DNA of 64,000 bases from Glandiceps talaboti (GCF_964340395.1 NC_135555.1:1510001-1574000); one strand, 5' to 3'. Positions 1 to 12,261 are shown, numbered from the stretch's first letter. A program made the numbers and translations. The notes: a model not told the origin generated them from the letters alone.

Positions 1-721
1 TATCTGATCAGATTTATTTTGTCTGGGACAAAGCCCTAGTAAAAACACACTACGTATTTACTGTTGTAAAACAAGAATTTGAATAAAAGGAACCTAATTT
101 CATAAAATTGAGTGTAGTAGAACATAAAGATTCAAATGTTGAATTAGCTATAAATAGTTTGAATTGTTAGGAGGCAATCACTTCTGACCATTGACCAGAG
201 ATGACGTATATAAGATGTGACCTTTGACCTAGCAATGATGTACATGACATGTGATTATACACAGTGTCTTGTTACTCTCTATGTATTGTCTGTGTATATC
301 ATGACATCAACCATTTGTCACTTACATCCAAATTCAGTTTTAGAAATATTTTATCATGAAATTAAATCGCACAAAAATTCTTATTCAATATTGTCCCAAA
401 ATTTTGAGTAAAAATTGAATAATTTATAGACATAGTAAATTCCCATACCTCCCAATGTCTCATATAATATTGTTATCACTCACAGTCCAATTTAGCTACA
501 GATAATAGCAAGAATGGTGTCATGCTGGTGATACAAACTTAGCTATTCGTTACATACAACTTGTATTACTGCTAGGAATTGTGCCTTCTCTGATATGCTT
601 CTCTTACTTTTAGTGAGGATTTTATCAATATTATATCAGATATCTGAATTCTATTCACAGGTGGGATTCAAGTTTTTAACATTTTTGAAGAGATAGTTAG
701 GAATTAGAGAATACCTTTTAT
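1..721 (+). other. MEAK7 intron, left part
   Basis: AT-rich intronic sequence. No coding exon resembling the missing MEAK7 N-terminus was found here, so that exon is expected outside the window. Short open frames here have no recognisable homology. Confidence 0.6.
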
Positions 722-1100
722 TATTTATAATAATAATAATAATGTTGGGTTCTTATATAGCGTTTTGTCACGCCGTGCTCAAAGTGCTTTACAATTATTA
801 CCCCAGGCTCGGATCAGAATAACACAACGGCCCTTTAGTCTTCCTCAACTCCCTGGGGAGCATACAATCCATTGCAGCCATTTCAGCACATTATGATTAA
901 AGCCTTCACATTGCAACCTACATCCTACCAGGTCCCCAATTATACAGCCGGGTTGACTGAGGCACAGTCGTGGTTCAAATCTTGCCCAAGGACTTTAGCC
1001 ACTCAGAAACAAACAACAGGCAGCGACAGGGCTTGAACCTGCAACCAGTAGATTCCAAGCCGGTCAGGCTAACCATTCACCCATCATGACTCCACTCCAT
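722..1100 (-). mobile_element. tRNA-derived SINE, antisense in a MEAK7 intron
   Basis: Read on the minus strand, the right end carries a pol III A-box-like TGGTTAGCCTG followed by a B-box-like GGTTCAAGCCC, about the spacing of a tRNA gene. A body follows with the widely shared GTAAAGCACTTTGAGCACGG segment. The left end is an ATT-repeat tail (737-752). This head-body-tail order is that of a tRNA-derived SINE of about 370 bp. The family name is not assigned. Confidence 0.68.
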
Positions 1101-1283
1101 TTATACATGTACTGCGTGGGCATATAACTATTGGCATTGGTATTTGCACTCTACTGGAAACATTTCATAGTTTCATAATTACCAATTTATTTTTTTATTT
1201 TTTGCATATATCAATTAAATTAATCTGAATTTTGACACTATTTTGCATTGACTTAATAATTTTACTGTCTTTTACAATCTCAG

Positions 1284-1505
1284 GCATACATTGGTGATCA
1301 TCTATCAGAAAAGACAACAGTTAGGTTACATGACGAAATGTGTGCTGTTATGAAAGGTACAGAAAAACACTCCATCGTTACCATGGATATGTTTCTAGTT
1401 GTCATGGCACTCCTACTGAAAGGAACACCAGAAGAGCAAAGTCACATCATCCATCACCTAGCAACAGAAAACAAGGATAGTGTGACATCACATGAAATGT
1501 ATCAG
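1284..1505 (+). CDS. MEAK7: MEAK7 exon, first one inside the window
   Basis: It encodes AYIGDHLSEKTTVRLHDEMC and continues through LLLKGTPEEQ to MYQ. The acceptor is a CAG at 1281-1283 after a T-rich tract, and the donor is GTATGT after 1505. It ends in phase 0. It corresponds to the family's N-terminal helical/EF-hand-like region. The preceding intron fills positions 1-1283. Confidence 0.93.
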
Positions 1506-4500
1506 GTATGTTGCTATAAGACTCCTTAGGTTAGTATATTATCAGACTTTTGACACCAGACCCCTTAGTGTGTTGCCTGAGCAATCTTACATCCAGTCAA
1601 GAATTTATAACAATTCTACATGTGATATGGTGATCAGTATTGACAAAACACTGTTTGTATTTAGCCAAATGATAAATCTGACATTCCCTTGTAATTTGAT
1701 ATTTGATAGGGAAAACATTTTTAACAATAAAAAAAATTCAGAAGTTGGCCAAAATGTTTACACAGTGGTAAATTTAAAATGTACAGACTGATGTCCGTAT
1801 TTTCTTTGTTTTGAGTCAAATTTATCAGACTATAATTCTTATTAGAACCCTTACATCAACTATTTAGTTTCATAGTGTACAGATCTTTTCAGGATTAAAG
1901 TGCGTGTATTTGTTGTCATAAAAATATTGGATGTGTTGACAAAGTGAAATTTTGATATGTTTGAAATATTGATATGAAAATAATAAACTGTATTGAAATA
2001 AATGATTTTAGTCACAAAGCAATGTAGTAAACTAGTAAGACTGAATATAGACTTTATTTTGTTTCTTTTCCTTTCTTGATAATGAACATAGAATTCACTC
2101 TTATGTTTTGTTTGTTAGTTATTCTTTCCACTTATGTTTGTTAGTTTGTTAGTGATATCATCCACTCAATAGAAGATGCCATGCAACCTGCTATTGAAGC
2201 AAAGAATTGGCAGCTAGCAACCACAACAGTGGCCAATAACAGATTTGCACAGTATTTACTACGAGATTTACTTTGGAAAGGTAAGCAGTATTGGCTAAGT
2301 ATTGTTATTGTAGTGGTTGATGGGTGAATGAAATAATGGTGAAATTTTAGTAATAGTGGTTTTAATAGCCTACACATAGACTCGAAGGACTAGTACTACC
2401 ATGGTATTTGCAATCCTAACTAATATTTTTCATTTTAAATTTTGCTGTCCTTCTTTGTCTGTGGTGATAGCTGTGTCCCACTAGTCTAGAATGGCATTCT
2501 TGTATAGACCATTATTGGTTGAATACATAATAAGACATATTTAAATTGTGCCATCAGCTCACATGCTGAATCCACAATTAGGTGTCGTCATGGAAATGAA
2601 ACCTTACTCTAATTTTGTACGTCGTATTCTATAGTGATGTGTTGATTGATTGAAATAGTGATGGTTTGATTGATTAAGTGAATGAGATGGGAAGGTATTG
2701 TCTTTCAATACATCTTACAAAATACTGTCAATTTGCATGATACATATTTTATTTTTATATAATTCTCTTGACCAGTGAAAAAGGATAAAGCAGAAATGGA
2801 AGGTATGATGTCATCTAAACAATGATACTCGTTGTCATGCCAACTGCTTCATAATTGCCATCATTTCTGTCTGTCATGTTATATTAGCATACACATTGCA
2901 TGCATTGTTCATTAGTTGTTATATTTAGCATTTAGTGTTCATATTTACTTTTAATGTAGTGTTTTCCCTTCAGTAGTAGACAGCGTCTGGCTAAAATCAA
3001 CAAATATCATTTTTCATTACTCAGATTTACATGATTTGTTATTCATCAATTCGAATAAAAATTAAAGTTACGGTAATTCTTTAAAAGCTTTTATGATTTG
3101 CGTGATGATATTTTGTAAACATGATGAAAGTTTATAGTCAAAGTCATTAGATTTAATTCAATTCAAGTTAAAGTTTGATGAGACCATCAAGTTTCCTTTT
3201 ATATTTTTTAAAATTAGATTTACTTTAATTTATTCAAAATCCAAATTAATATTATTTGTAGTGGACAATCAAACAAAATGATTTTTGTCAGAAATGTGGA
3301 GACTGCAAGGATAAATGTAAAATGAAAGTGTCATCACATTATATGTTGTGTTGTAAGCAGTGATTGGTTCATTGGTTATTTTACATTTCAATGCTGCAAG
3401 GATAGATGTAAAATGAAAGTGTCATCACATTATATGTTGTGTTGTAAGCAGTGATTGGTTCATTGGTTATTTTACATTTCAATGCTGCAAGGATAGATGT
3501 AAAATGAAAGTGTCATCACATTATATGTTGTGTTGTAAGCAGTGATTGGTTCATTGGTTATTTTACATTTCAATGCTGCAAGGATAGATGTAAAATGAAA
3601 GTGTCATCACATTATATGTTGTGTTGTAAGCAGTGATTGGTTCATTGGTTATTTTACATTTCAATGCTGCAAGGATAGATGTAAAATGAAAGTGTCATCA
3701 CATTATATGTTGTGTTGTAAGCAGTGATTGGTTCATTGGTTATTTTACATTTCAATGCTGCAAGGATAGATGTAAAATGAAAGTGTCATCACATTATATG
3801 TTGTGTTGTAAGCAGTGATTGGTTCATTGGTTATTTTACATTTCAATGAATTTATCATCATTCTATGCATTGTTAGTCTGTAAGGTATGCTATGACAGGG
3901 TGCCGGTGAGAGTGGAACGGCACGACATATCTTACAGTCTAATTCATTGTTTAGGTGTGTTTGCTATTGGTTTGTATTTTATTAGACTTTCATTTGGTAT
4001 GCATATATCATGAGGGAAGTAAAGAAATTAATGTCAAATTTCAGCATCGTCAATAATATACAACATTAAATTGTTTCATAGAGGAATTCTTACTATTTAC
4101 TTCCTGTAGAACTATAATAGAGCTAAGCTTAATGTGCAACACAATCTCTTCCAGCTTTTAAAGTAATTCCATATTACATTGATTATTATTTCGAAATATT
4201 TGTTTTTCTTCAATTGAGGAAATTGTCATGAGTGTTTTCTGGTTGAGTGAAGAGTTATAAATATAGTTTTCCTGCACGAGTTTACAGTTTTGTAATTCAA
4301 GAAAAACTGGGGAAATAATGTTTAATAATTCTGAATGTTTTGACTACTTTTGATTAGAGCAGAACTAATGTGATAGACAGATATTACCATGATGTAGAAT
4401 GACCAGGGTGTACATGTCATATTTCTATTTGAACACATACTACAGTATGTCAAACCATGCAGCAAGACTTGTAATTCAAAATTGCTATAATCTTTCTTCA

Positions 4501-7500
4501 GAAAGATGAGTTTCGTAATACTTGTCATCATTGTCTCCTGATCACACACACACAAGTCATGCTCTATACGTATATATGACTCATACAAGTACCTTTTGTT
4601 ACAGTAAACAATGCGTGGGCATGAATTAGACACAAGTATGATGACATGTATTGACAACAGACGTTCATTTCTTTCTCTACGTTTTGAAAGGCCCATTGTT
4701 CTCTTTAGATTTCGACTGTAACAAGCTCAAAAAGCCAATGTAGCCTTACTTTATCAGAATATTGTGGCATTTCCAAAAGTTGTGAAAATTCCATGGACAT
4801 TGTCTGATGTGACTTTTATTGAGGTGTCTGCTTCTATAAGGAATTTTATGGTACTCAGCTTTGGTATGGTAAAATAGCTATTGTAGAGGTCATGCAATAG
4901 ATAGTAAAAAAATAGGTGTTAAAAAAGTTGCAAATTGTCAATTTTGATATCTGTGTTTTCAATAATTCTATTCATTATACATTTAGTGTAGAGTTGATAT
5001 GGTATATAATAATGTATTGTAATTAAAAGTATATTACATGCTGTCTTGTACAATTATTGTACAAGGTGGGGAGTACTTCTATGATGTTTATGTGCTGGTA
5101 GTTATGGAAACCCAACACTACCCAGCTGTCAGCTGTAAAACTCTTATCAGTTGTGTTTTAGGTTGCCAATTCCAACTACCAAAGGTGGGTTATTATCTGA
5201 AATCGTAATATAAAATCCAGTTCTCCACAAAGAATTGATAGCATATATGTCTATGGACCCAATCATGTCATTTTAGCAAAACAATAAAATGAAAACTAGA
5301 AATTAACATAACAATATTATATTCATATGCAAATTATATGATTTGCATATGAATACATCCTCAGAAGAATACTGAAAGCAACATAATCATAAAATATGAC
5401 ATTTAATCTCATCCTGGTAGTAAAGTGTAGTATTGTTGAGAAATGAGCATCACTAGAGTACATTGTTTTTTCCTTGTAACATCCTTTGTATATTTATTTA
5501 TTTCTCAGCTGAAGCTGCAAGCTTTGATTTACCAGATGCCTCGTATAATGATGAAGATATAGAGAAGTGGTTAAGTTCTAAGCCTCACTTTTCAAGGGTA
5601 CTCACTGATGTATTCAGATATGCTTTCAAGTTTCAACAAGATCAGGTAGTTGACTTGAGTTGGTATTTTGCTTTCTTAACAGTAGGATAGTGGAGCGGAA
5701 AAGACAGATTTTGTTAGAGTAGTGACAAAGTGACAGACACACAGAAATAGGGAGTGAGAGGGAGAGACAGACAAACAAACAGACAGACACACAGAAATAG
5801 GGAGTGAGAGGGAGAGACAGACAAACAGACAGACAGACACAGAAATAGGGAGTGAGAGGGAGAGACAGACAAACAAACAGACAGACACACAGAAATAGGG
5901 AGTGAGAGGGAGAGACAGACAGACCATAGACAGACAGACAGACAGACAGACAGATGGGGAGAGGAACAGAGACAATGGGAGGGTGCAAGAAAGACACAGA
6001 TGTGCTAAAGAATGAGAACTTTCAGTTTTGAGCTTAAGATTGTCAAAATATAGGTTGAAAGTGCAAACAAGTGATTGAATTGAACTGAATTAAACTTTTC
6101 CTTTTTGTTAGCATTTTTATAACTAAAAAATAAACTATATCTACTTTCAGAGTGATGAAGGGGCATCAGGAGCTTCCCTGGATTCGACTGCAATGTACCA
6201 ACAAGCAGCACACTTTCCTTCATGTCAGGAAGTGAAATTTATCTGGAGTAAACTAAACAGTATTCTGGACATTCCATCTGTCTTGTTTCTCAACCATCAT
6301 TTACCACAAAAACTGCAAACTGAATGGAGATTGTCATTTTCAACTCGATTACATGGAGAAAGTTATGCTACCTTCCTACAACACATCACAGTAAAAGGAC
6401 CAACTATAATCATTGTACGTGATGATGATGGACATGTATTTGGTGGCTTTGCCTCAGAAAGTTGGCAAACACACCCTAACTTTTATGGTAAGTCTTTGAA
6501 ATGTAGGGAGTGTTTTGTACACTGGCAAATTCTTTATTTATTACGAATTTTGCTGAAAATAGTACACAACTGAGGGACATATTGGACCCAACCTTCCAAG
6601 TGCTAAAAATTTTAAAATTTGCATTTGGATGATTTGATAACAACCATTACATGTTTATTCTACAATATTCATATCTCTAATGTGACTGTCTTGTGTATTT
6701 TGCCTGGATTTCATATCCAGAACACAATTATTGTCATTTGTGAATTATTTACCTTGCAGGGAATCCAAGCTGTTTCCTGTTCAGTTTGTCTCCGTATATG
6801 GAAGTCTTTGAATCGTCTGGAAGGAATGATAATTTTATGTATTTGAACCAGAAACAACAAACTTTACCCAATGGACTGGTTAGTTTTATTGTGTGCTCAT
6901 ATTCCATAGGATTTACAGAATGATATATTATGCATTTCAACTTTAACTTTGAATAAAAACACAAGAAGCGTCAGATCACCTCATTTCATTTCTTGCTCAG
7001 GCTATCATAGTTATAGAGTATGTATTATATTGGTAATGATCATGTGACATGTTTGGCAGAATATGATGGTCAAATTTTGTACAGACTTTAAATTTCATAA
7101 CCTTTGAGATGTGGTTTACATTTTAAGAGACTCAGTAGCTTGAGTATGCTAGATGTGACAAGATATGATGATTTTAAGAAAATTGGAAAAATTTTCACAT
7201 TTTGTCACAAAAATGAAATGTTGAAATAATAGAGTATATTTTCTGTTGACAGGGAATGGGTGGTCAGTTTAATTACTGTGGTCTGTGGTTAGATGCTAAT
7301 TTTGGTGATGGTCACAGCAAAGCTGAACCAAGATGTACAACATATGACAGTCCACAACTCTCTAAACAAGCTAATTTTAAAGTTGATGTACTTGAAGTAT
7401 GGTCAGTTGGTCCACCTCCTACTAAATCTGAGGTAATCAACAGTTACATCAATGTCAGAAATTTAGCATCTCATTTGAATATTTGTTGGTGTATTTATTA

Positions 7501-8028
7501 TTCAACATACGTATGTATGTACTAGTTTGTCAAAATGTCTTTCAATGGAAATATGGAACATTCTACACTGGTGTGTGTGTGTGCGTGTATGTATGTATGT
7601 ATGTATGTATGTATGTATGTATGTATGTATGTATGTATGTATGTATGTATGTGTGTATGTGTGTATGTATGTATGTATGTATGTATGTATGTATGTGCAT
7701 GTATGGATTACACGTGTGGGTGTGTGTGCATGCATGCAATACATAGTGTGTATATATTTACATATGTACCAGTACATATATGTTTGTACAATGTATAGTC
7801 AGTCAATCATAATAAAGATTAATTGTGCCAGGAATATTAGATAAACTTATTATATTCTTTTCTATTCTGTCCAAGGATGATGAGGAACCTAGACCTAGTA
7901 TTCTAGATGCAGACCCTGAAGCTAAGGCCATACTAGAATTGATTGGTAAAGAGAGAAAGAGTGAAGGATTACGTGAACAAGATCCAACAGCTGATATACC
8001 CGATGTCAAAGATCTACCACCAATCTAA
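1284..8028 (+). CDS. MEAK7: MEAK7/TLDC1 (TLDc-domain protein), 5' end outside window, eight exons
   Basis: Eight GT-AG exons join without a frame break: 1284-1505, 2145-2280, 2776-2802, 5509-5645, 6151-6487, 6760-6878, 7253-7432 and 7876-8028, ending in TAA. They give about 436 residues. The family is about 456 residues in human, so only the N-terminal 50 or so are missing and should lie left of position 1. The first exon matches the EF-hand-like N-terminal half. The TLDc domain runs from the STRLHGESYATFL segment through DGHVFGGFASESW, NGLGMGGQFNYCGLWLD and TTYDSPQLS to LEVWSVG. The C-terminus has ILDADPEAKAILELIG and SEGLRE, close to the vertebrate protein. Known role of the family: a lysosome-associated protein that supports mTOR/S6K signalling (C. 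elegans eak-7 homologue). The gene faces NAPG tail to tail. Identity is secure. The exact acceptor of exon 2 is chosen by phase. Confidence 0.95.
2145..2280 (+). CDS. MEAK7: MEAK7 exon (linker helix region)
   Basis: It encodes FVSDIIHSIEDAMQPAIEAK and continues to the LLRDLLWK segment. The donor is GTAAGC after 2280, leaving phase 1. The alternative acceptor eight bases later would open with a TGA codon in the required phase 0, so the TTAG ending at 2144 is preferred. Confidence 0.88.
2776..2802 (+). CDS. MEAK7: MEAK7 27-nt microexon
   Basis: A 27-base exon lies between an acceptor (TTGACCAG) and a donor (GTATGA). It adds VKKDKAEME in the correct phase. Both flanking introns are phase 1, so skipping it keeps the reading frame and it could be a cassette exon. 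It lies in a charged linker between the N-terminal region and the segment before TLDc, where family members vary in length. Confidence 0.72.
3305..3848. repeat. 91-bp minisatellite, six copies
   Basis: Near-identical units start at about 3305, 3396, 3487, 3578, 3669 and 3760. The first copy has a substitution near its start. Each unit has TGTAAAAT near its beginning and ATTTTACA near its end, so every unit can fold on itself. It lies in the MEAK7 intron between the microexon and the next exon. Confidence 0.95.
5509..5645 (+). CDS. MEAK7: MEAK7 exon upstream of TLDc
   Basis: It encodes AEAASFDLPDASYNDEDIEKWL and continues to FKFQQDQ. The acceptor is TTTCTCAG and the donor GTAGTT. It enters in phase 1 and leaves in phase 0. 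The DxxxIExW pattern matches the DRAVIEDW segment of the vertebrate protein. Confidence 0.94.
5731..5985. repeat. about 50-bp purine-rich minisatellite, four copies
   Basis: Units of GACAGACACACAGAAATAGG plus a GAGAGGGAGAGACAGACAAA part repeat about every 48-51 bases. They end in a GACA microsatellite. The array lies in the MEAK7 intron just after the exon ending at 5645. The long antisense open frames here come only from this composition. Confidence 0.9.
6151..6487 (+). CDS. MEAK7: MEAK7 exon with first half of TLDc domain
   Basis: This is the largest exon, 337 bases. It holds LPQKLQTEWRLSFSTRLHGE, TFLQHITVKGPTIIIV and DDDGHVFGGFASESW, the best-known block of the TLDc family. The acceptor is CTACTTTCAG and the donor GTAAGT inside a glycine codon (phase 1). 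Confidence 0.96.
6760..6878 (+). CDS. MEAK7: MEAK7 exon, middle of TLDc domain
   Basis: It encodes GNPSCFLFSLSPYMEVFESS and continues with NFMYLNQKQQTLPNGL. The acceptor is TTGCAG and the donor GTTAGT. It enters in phase 1 and leaves in phase 0. The FLFSLSP and YLN...LPNGLG elements are typical of TLDc. Confidence 0.95.
7253..7432 (+). CDS. MEAK7: MEAK7 exon, end of TLDc domain
   Basis: It encodes GMGGQFNYCGLWLDANFGDG, then CTTYDSPQLS and VDVLEVWSVG. Both borders are in phase 0, with acceptor TTGACAG and donor GTAATC. This is the last beta-rich block of TLDc, ending at the conserved EVW motif. Confidence 0.96.
7571..7697. repeat. (GTAT)n microsatellite in last MEAK7 intron
   Basis: GTAT tetranucleotides with GTGT interruptions, starting from a short GT run. 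Open frames in both directions are pure repeat translations. Confidence 0.97.
7876..8028 (+). CDS. MEAK7: MEAK7 terminal exon and stop
   Basis: It encodes DDEEPRPSILDADPEAKAIL and continues with ELIGKERKSEGLRE and a short tail ending in DLPPI, with TAA at 8026-8028. The ILDADPEA and SEGLRE motifs match the vertebrate C-terminus. The tail is about ten residues longer than in human. Confidence 0.95.
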   Translation, partial: DDEEPRPSILDADPEAKAILELIGKERKSEGLREQDPTADIPDVKDLPPI

Positions 8029-9410
8029 AATCAGTGATCAAAACTTGTCAAATTTATCAACTCAATGCTGCTGCATAAAATGACAATGTTGCTGTGATCC
8101 AATTTGCAGTCTTCCATGCTATTTTCATGTCACTTTGTTTGATTTATTACCCAATGATAACAATTTATTCTCAAAGAGTACAAGTTAGTAGTGAGAATTC
8201 ATAATACACACAGCGAGGTGATAAAACCGATATCACTTTACAGGTCAATATTACACATAAATTCAACATTTTATAAATGAATATATATGTTTTGTGTCTT
8301 TTTACAAGAGACAGACATTAACCAAAGATACTCTGTGCTGCCATACCTGTCAATACGGTGCTCTCAGTTGTCATAGCTGTATTGAATAGTTGTCTGTAGA
8401 GTACAACAGTATAGCCAAGATTCATGTCAAAGGTCAGCATATCAGTTGACCTATGACCTCACATCTGTCTTCTAGACAGGTATCTTTCAATTAGCAGTAC
8501 ACAGATAGCTTTAGTAGTACTAGTATTGGTTAAAAAGTACATGGAATGTTTTGTCTCAGTACTATTGTAATTGGATTTAATATAGAAGTTTTATAAATAA
8601 GTATGAACTGCTCAATGCAACCCTTACAAGTCATCACTATGGAGAAATATGCATCAGCTGTCTGTGTGAAACCAATCTAAGTTTTCTTAACATTGCCTTG
8701 TAGATGACACAACTCCCTGCTTTGTATGCATTCCATTTCTTTTGAGTCTTTCAAGTCATGCAAAAATTTTGACTGATAAATCTAGTGCAATCAGAGACAT
8801 TGTTTTGGAGAACGACTCCACGGTCTATGGTGTAATGATATGATTTCATAAGAATGATATATACTTTAATATTTGGAAATGTTGAAATTAATTTTTACAG
8901 ATTTATGGAATGTTCGTCTATTTTCTGGATTCTTGACAAGATTATGGTATTATTTGAATCTTATACTATATTGGAGTGTGTGTTCAGTTGAATTGATGTG
9001 TACTACATGGAAAGAATGATCTGTTAAAATTGATTGTATTACAATGTATTTGGATTTTCCTCCACTGGAAGAGTGTGTTCAGTTGTAGTGATGTGTACCG
9101 GTATATATGGAGAGAATGACCTGTAGATTTCCCAAAGACAACAAAAGATACTTTCATCCCATCCCATCACAAAATTGTTTTATCATGAACTGAAATATAT
9201 CTCTCTTCAAACCTTGCTCCTAATTATTCATTGATTTACAAATTATGAGAACATTTCACAAATATGAAAATGATGGTTGTAATGTTCCTAGAGAGATAGT
9301 TTAGTATAAAAAAATTCTAGCACCTAAGAGTCAAGTTACCTGTATGTCAACAGGAATCCCTGGGATTTTCAGAATGGTTAGTTTGTTTGCTTTACTACCA
9401 GGATATGTAT

Positions 9411-9492
9411 AGGTATATCAAAACATTGTCGGTGAGTGAAAAATGCCACTCGTAGAGTCATACTTATTTTCACTTAGAGTTTTGATATACCT
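9411..9492. repeat. 82-bp hairpin with 14-bp perfect arms
   Basis: AGGTATATCAAAAC at 9411-9424 is the exact reverse complement of 9479-9492. Inner bases (GTGAGTGAAAA and TTTTCACT) also partly pair, which suggests a MITE-like foldback or a structured 3' UTR. Confidence 0.75.
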
Positions 9493-10413
9493 GTTTTATA
9501 TCTGTTGTATTTGTCTTATATTTGTATGTCTGTCTGTGTTTTAACTTTTCCTGTTTTTGTTGTCTTTTAGAGGGTCCTGGGGAAGACTAGCTTTTAGCTA
9601 ACCAGGTTATCTGTAGGATTTTTGAAAGTTTAAATAACTATCTCCTTGGCAGTATAGTAAACTGATGTAGTTGGTGCAGCCTTGTATACACTACTCCCAT
9701 AGCAGTATTAAAGCAAATTAAAAGTTTGACATAGATTGTCATGTGGAATATTTAGGTGAACTGTTATTTATGGATAACATTATCCTGCATTAGTACATGT
9801 ACTGTGTTTTACACGTTTCAAGACAATTTTCATGCAAGGACATATGCGATAAGTACTTTAAGTTATTTTGCTAACAGTAGAGAATCAAACTTTACAATCA
9901 ACAGTTGCCATTTACAAATAACATTTACCCTGGTACTATAAATATACAAAACTTACAGTGATTTCAACGTAATATTTGTACAGCCTCAATCAAAGCCACC
10001 TGGTTATGCAAATTTTCATCACATATCACTTTCAAAACTGTCAAAATCTATGCACTGCAATATTTTGTTTATACAGTGCATGATGTAAGGCTATAAATAG
10101 TATGTCGACAAGAATTCAGTATTTTTGCTCAGGTTGGGAACCTTTCTAATAGATTAGGTAACTCTTTTAACATTTGGATAGAGTCCGGGCCATATCTTGT
10201 ACATGTATCACCATGTTGGTGGGAAATTTTAAGTACTTGGAGACTCTGGTAGATTTTACCCCTACCCACCCACCCCCCACCCCCTAATGCCCTTAACAAA
10301 ACACTGAAAAATTGCATATTACTTTATAATTGATACATTTTACATATATGAATACAAATGTAGCCTTACGTTATGCATTATATTTATTTTTGTCATGTTT
10401 TACTAGAGTATAA

Positions 10414-10601
10414 ATGTATACAGTGTGGTGAATGGTATCACTTCTTATTTTTAGATGCTAGCATTGATGACATGGCATATGGGACTTATAGCGATGTCCA
10501 AGCCATAATGTATACAGTTTGGTGAATGGTATCACTTCTTATTTGTTGATGCTAGCATTGATGACATGGCATATGTGACTAGCGATGTCCAAGCCATAAT
10601 G
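10414..10601. repeat. 94-bp direct duplication
   Basis: Two adjacent copies start ATGTATACAGT at 10414 and 10508 and end CAAGCCATAATG. They differ by a few substitutions and a 3-base indel. Confidence 0.93.
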
Positions 10602-10627
10602 TTTTTTGTAAATTGATGTGTTGTTGC

Positions 10628-10633
10628 AATAAA
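10628..10633 (+). terminator. candidate polyadenylation signal
   Basis: AATAAA, followed about 20 bases later by a T/G-rich stretch (CTGTTTGTCTTC). It would give MEAK7 a 2.6-kb 3' UTR. Nothing in the sequence proves its use. Confidence 0.3.
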
Positions 10634-11082
10634 AACACAACTTGCACTGTTTGTCTTCTATTCTCATTTATTCATTTATTGGGTATGTACATTTATTGTC
10701 CAATTTTCACTGCAAGAATTCATGTCAAAGAAGTAGAAGTATTACTAGACTGAAAGAAACATCATTGTGGACACTTAAGAATGATAAAGAGTGTCATCCA
10801 TAAGAAGGACTTTTCCAGTTTACAGTCTTACAAGACATTATACAGAAATGTCTTTCTTCTTGATTGTGTTAACTAGCTACTGAAAGTTGAAATGCATAGT
10901 AAGAGAAAAATATAATTTGTACACAGAACAGGAGAAATTTAATGTATTCATAAGTCATGCAACACTGAAGTAGGTAGACTGGTTTTAAACTTGTACATTG
11001 TTCACAGTACTATCATTTCTTCTTACAAATACTCAGAGTGAGTTCTGGATAAAAACCTTTAACGATCTGTCAACTAGACTGT

Positions 11083-12261
11083 CCATGGCCCTGGATCTCC
11101 AACTGTGCTAGCTCTCATCTACTGTGAGAGTAAGTTCCATGGCCATGGATCTCCAACTCTGCTAGTTCTCATCTACTGTGAGAGTAAGTTCCATGGCCCT
11201 GGATCTCCAACTGTGTTAGCTCTCATCTACTGTGAGAGTAAGTTCCATGGCCCTGGACCTCCAACTCTGCTAGCTCTCATCTACTGTGAGAGTAAATTCC
11301 ATGGCCCTGGATCTCCAACTGTGCTAGCTCTCATCTACTGTGAGAGTAAGTTCCATGGCACTGGATCTCCAACTGTGCTAGCTCTCACCTACTGTGAGAG
11401 TAAGTTCCATGGCCCTGAATCTCCAACTGTGCTAGCTCTCATCTACTGTGAGAGTAAGTTCCATGGCCCTGGATCTCCAACTGTGCTAGCTCTCACCTAC
11501 TAGTAAGTTCCATGGCCCTGGATCTCCAACTGTGCTAGTTCTCATCTACTGTGAGAGTAAGTTCCATGGCTCTGGATCTCCAAATGTGCTAGTTCTCATC
11601 TACTGTGAGAGTAAGTTCCATGGCCCTGGATCTCCAAATGTGCTAACTCTCATCTACTGTGAGAGTAAGTTCCATGGCCTCGGATCTCCAACTGTGCTAG
11701 CTCTCATCTACTGTGAGAGTAAGTTCCATGGCCCTGGATCTTCAAAAGTGCTAGCTCTCATCTACTGTGAGAGTAAGTTACATGGCCCTGGATCTCCAAC
11801 TGTGCTAGCTCTCATCTACTGTGAGAGTAAGTTCCATGGCCCTGGATCTTCAACTGTGCTAGCTCTCATCTACTGTGAGAGTAAGTTCCATGGCCCTGGA
11901 TCTTCAACTGTGCTAGCTCTCATCTACTGTGAGAGTAAGTTCCATGGCCCTGGATCTTCAACTGTGCTAGCTCTCATCTACTGTGAGAGTAAGTTCCATG
12001 GCCCTGGATCTTCAACTGTGCTAGCTCTCATCTACTGTGAGAGTAAGTTCCATGGCCCTGGATCTCCAACTGTGCTAGCTCTCATCTACTGTGAGAGTAA
12101 GTTCCATGGCCCTGGATCTCCAACTGTGCTAGCTCTCATCTACTGTGAGAGTAAGTTCCATGGCCCTGGATCTCCAACTGTGCTAGCTCTCACCTACTGT
12201 GAGAGTAAGTTCCATGGCCCTGGATCTCCAACTGTGCTAGCTCTCATCTACTGTGAGAGTA
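11083..12261. repeat. 54-bp minisatellite, about 22 copies
   Basis: The unit contains CCATGGCCCTGGATCTCCAA, a GTGCTAGCTCTCATCTACTG part and GTGAGAGTAAGTT. Because 54 is three times 18, one frame stays open through most of the array (an 18-residue repeat). It is broken by a 5-base deletion at about 11501-11505 that creates a stop. Every unit holds GAGTAAGT, a near-perfect 5' splice donor. It sits between the two genes. I treat the open frame as a repeat artefact. Confidence 0.96.

Larger units (their letters stand above)
8029..11082 (+). other. MEAK7 3' UTR and intergenic sequence
   Basis: No further coding exon is seen. The stretch includes a perfect 14-bp inverted repeat (9411-9424 and 9479-9492), a 94-bp tandem duplication (10414-10601) and a candidate polyadenylation signal at 10628. 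The segment around 9540-9620, with GGGTCCTGGGGAAGAC and a CTAGCTTTTAGCTA palindrome, may be a LINE 3' end. I could not confirm this. Confidence 0.5.
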
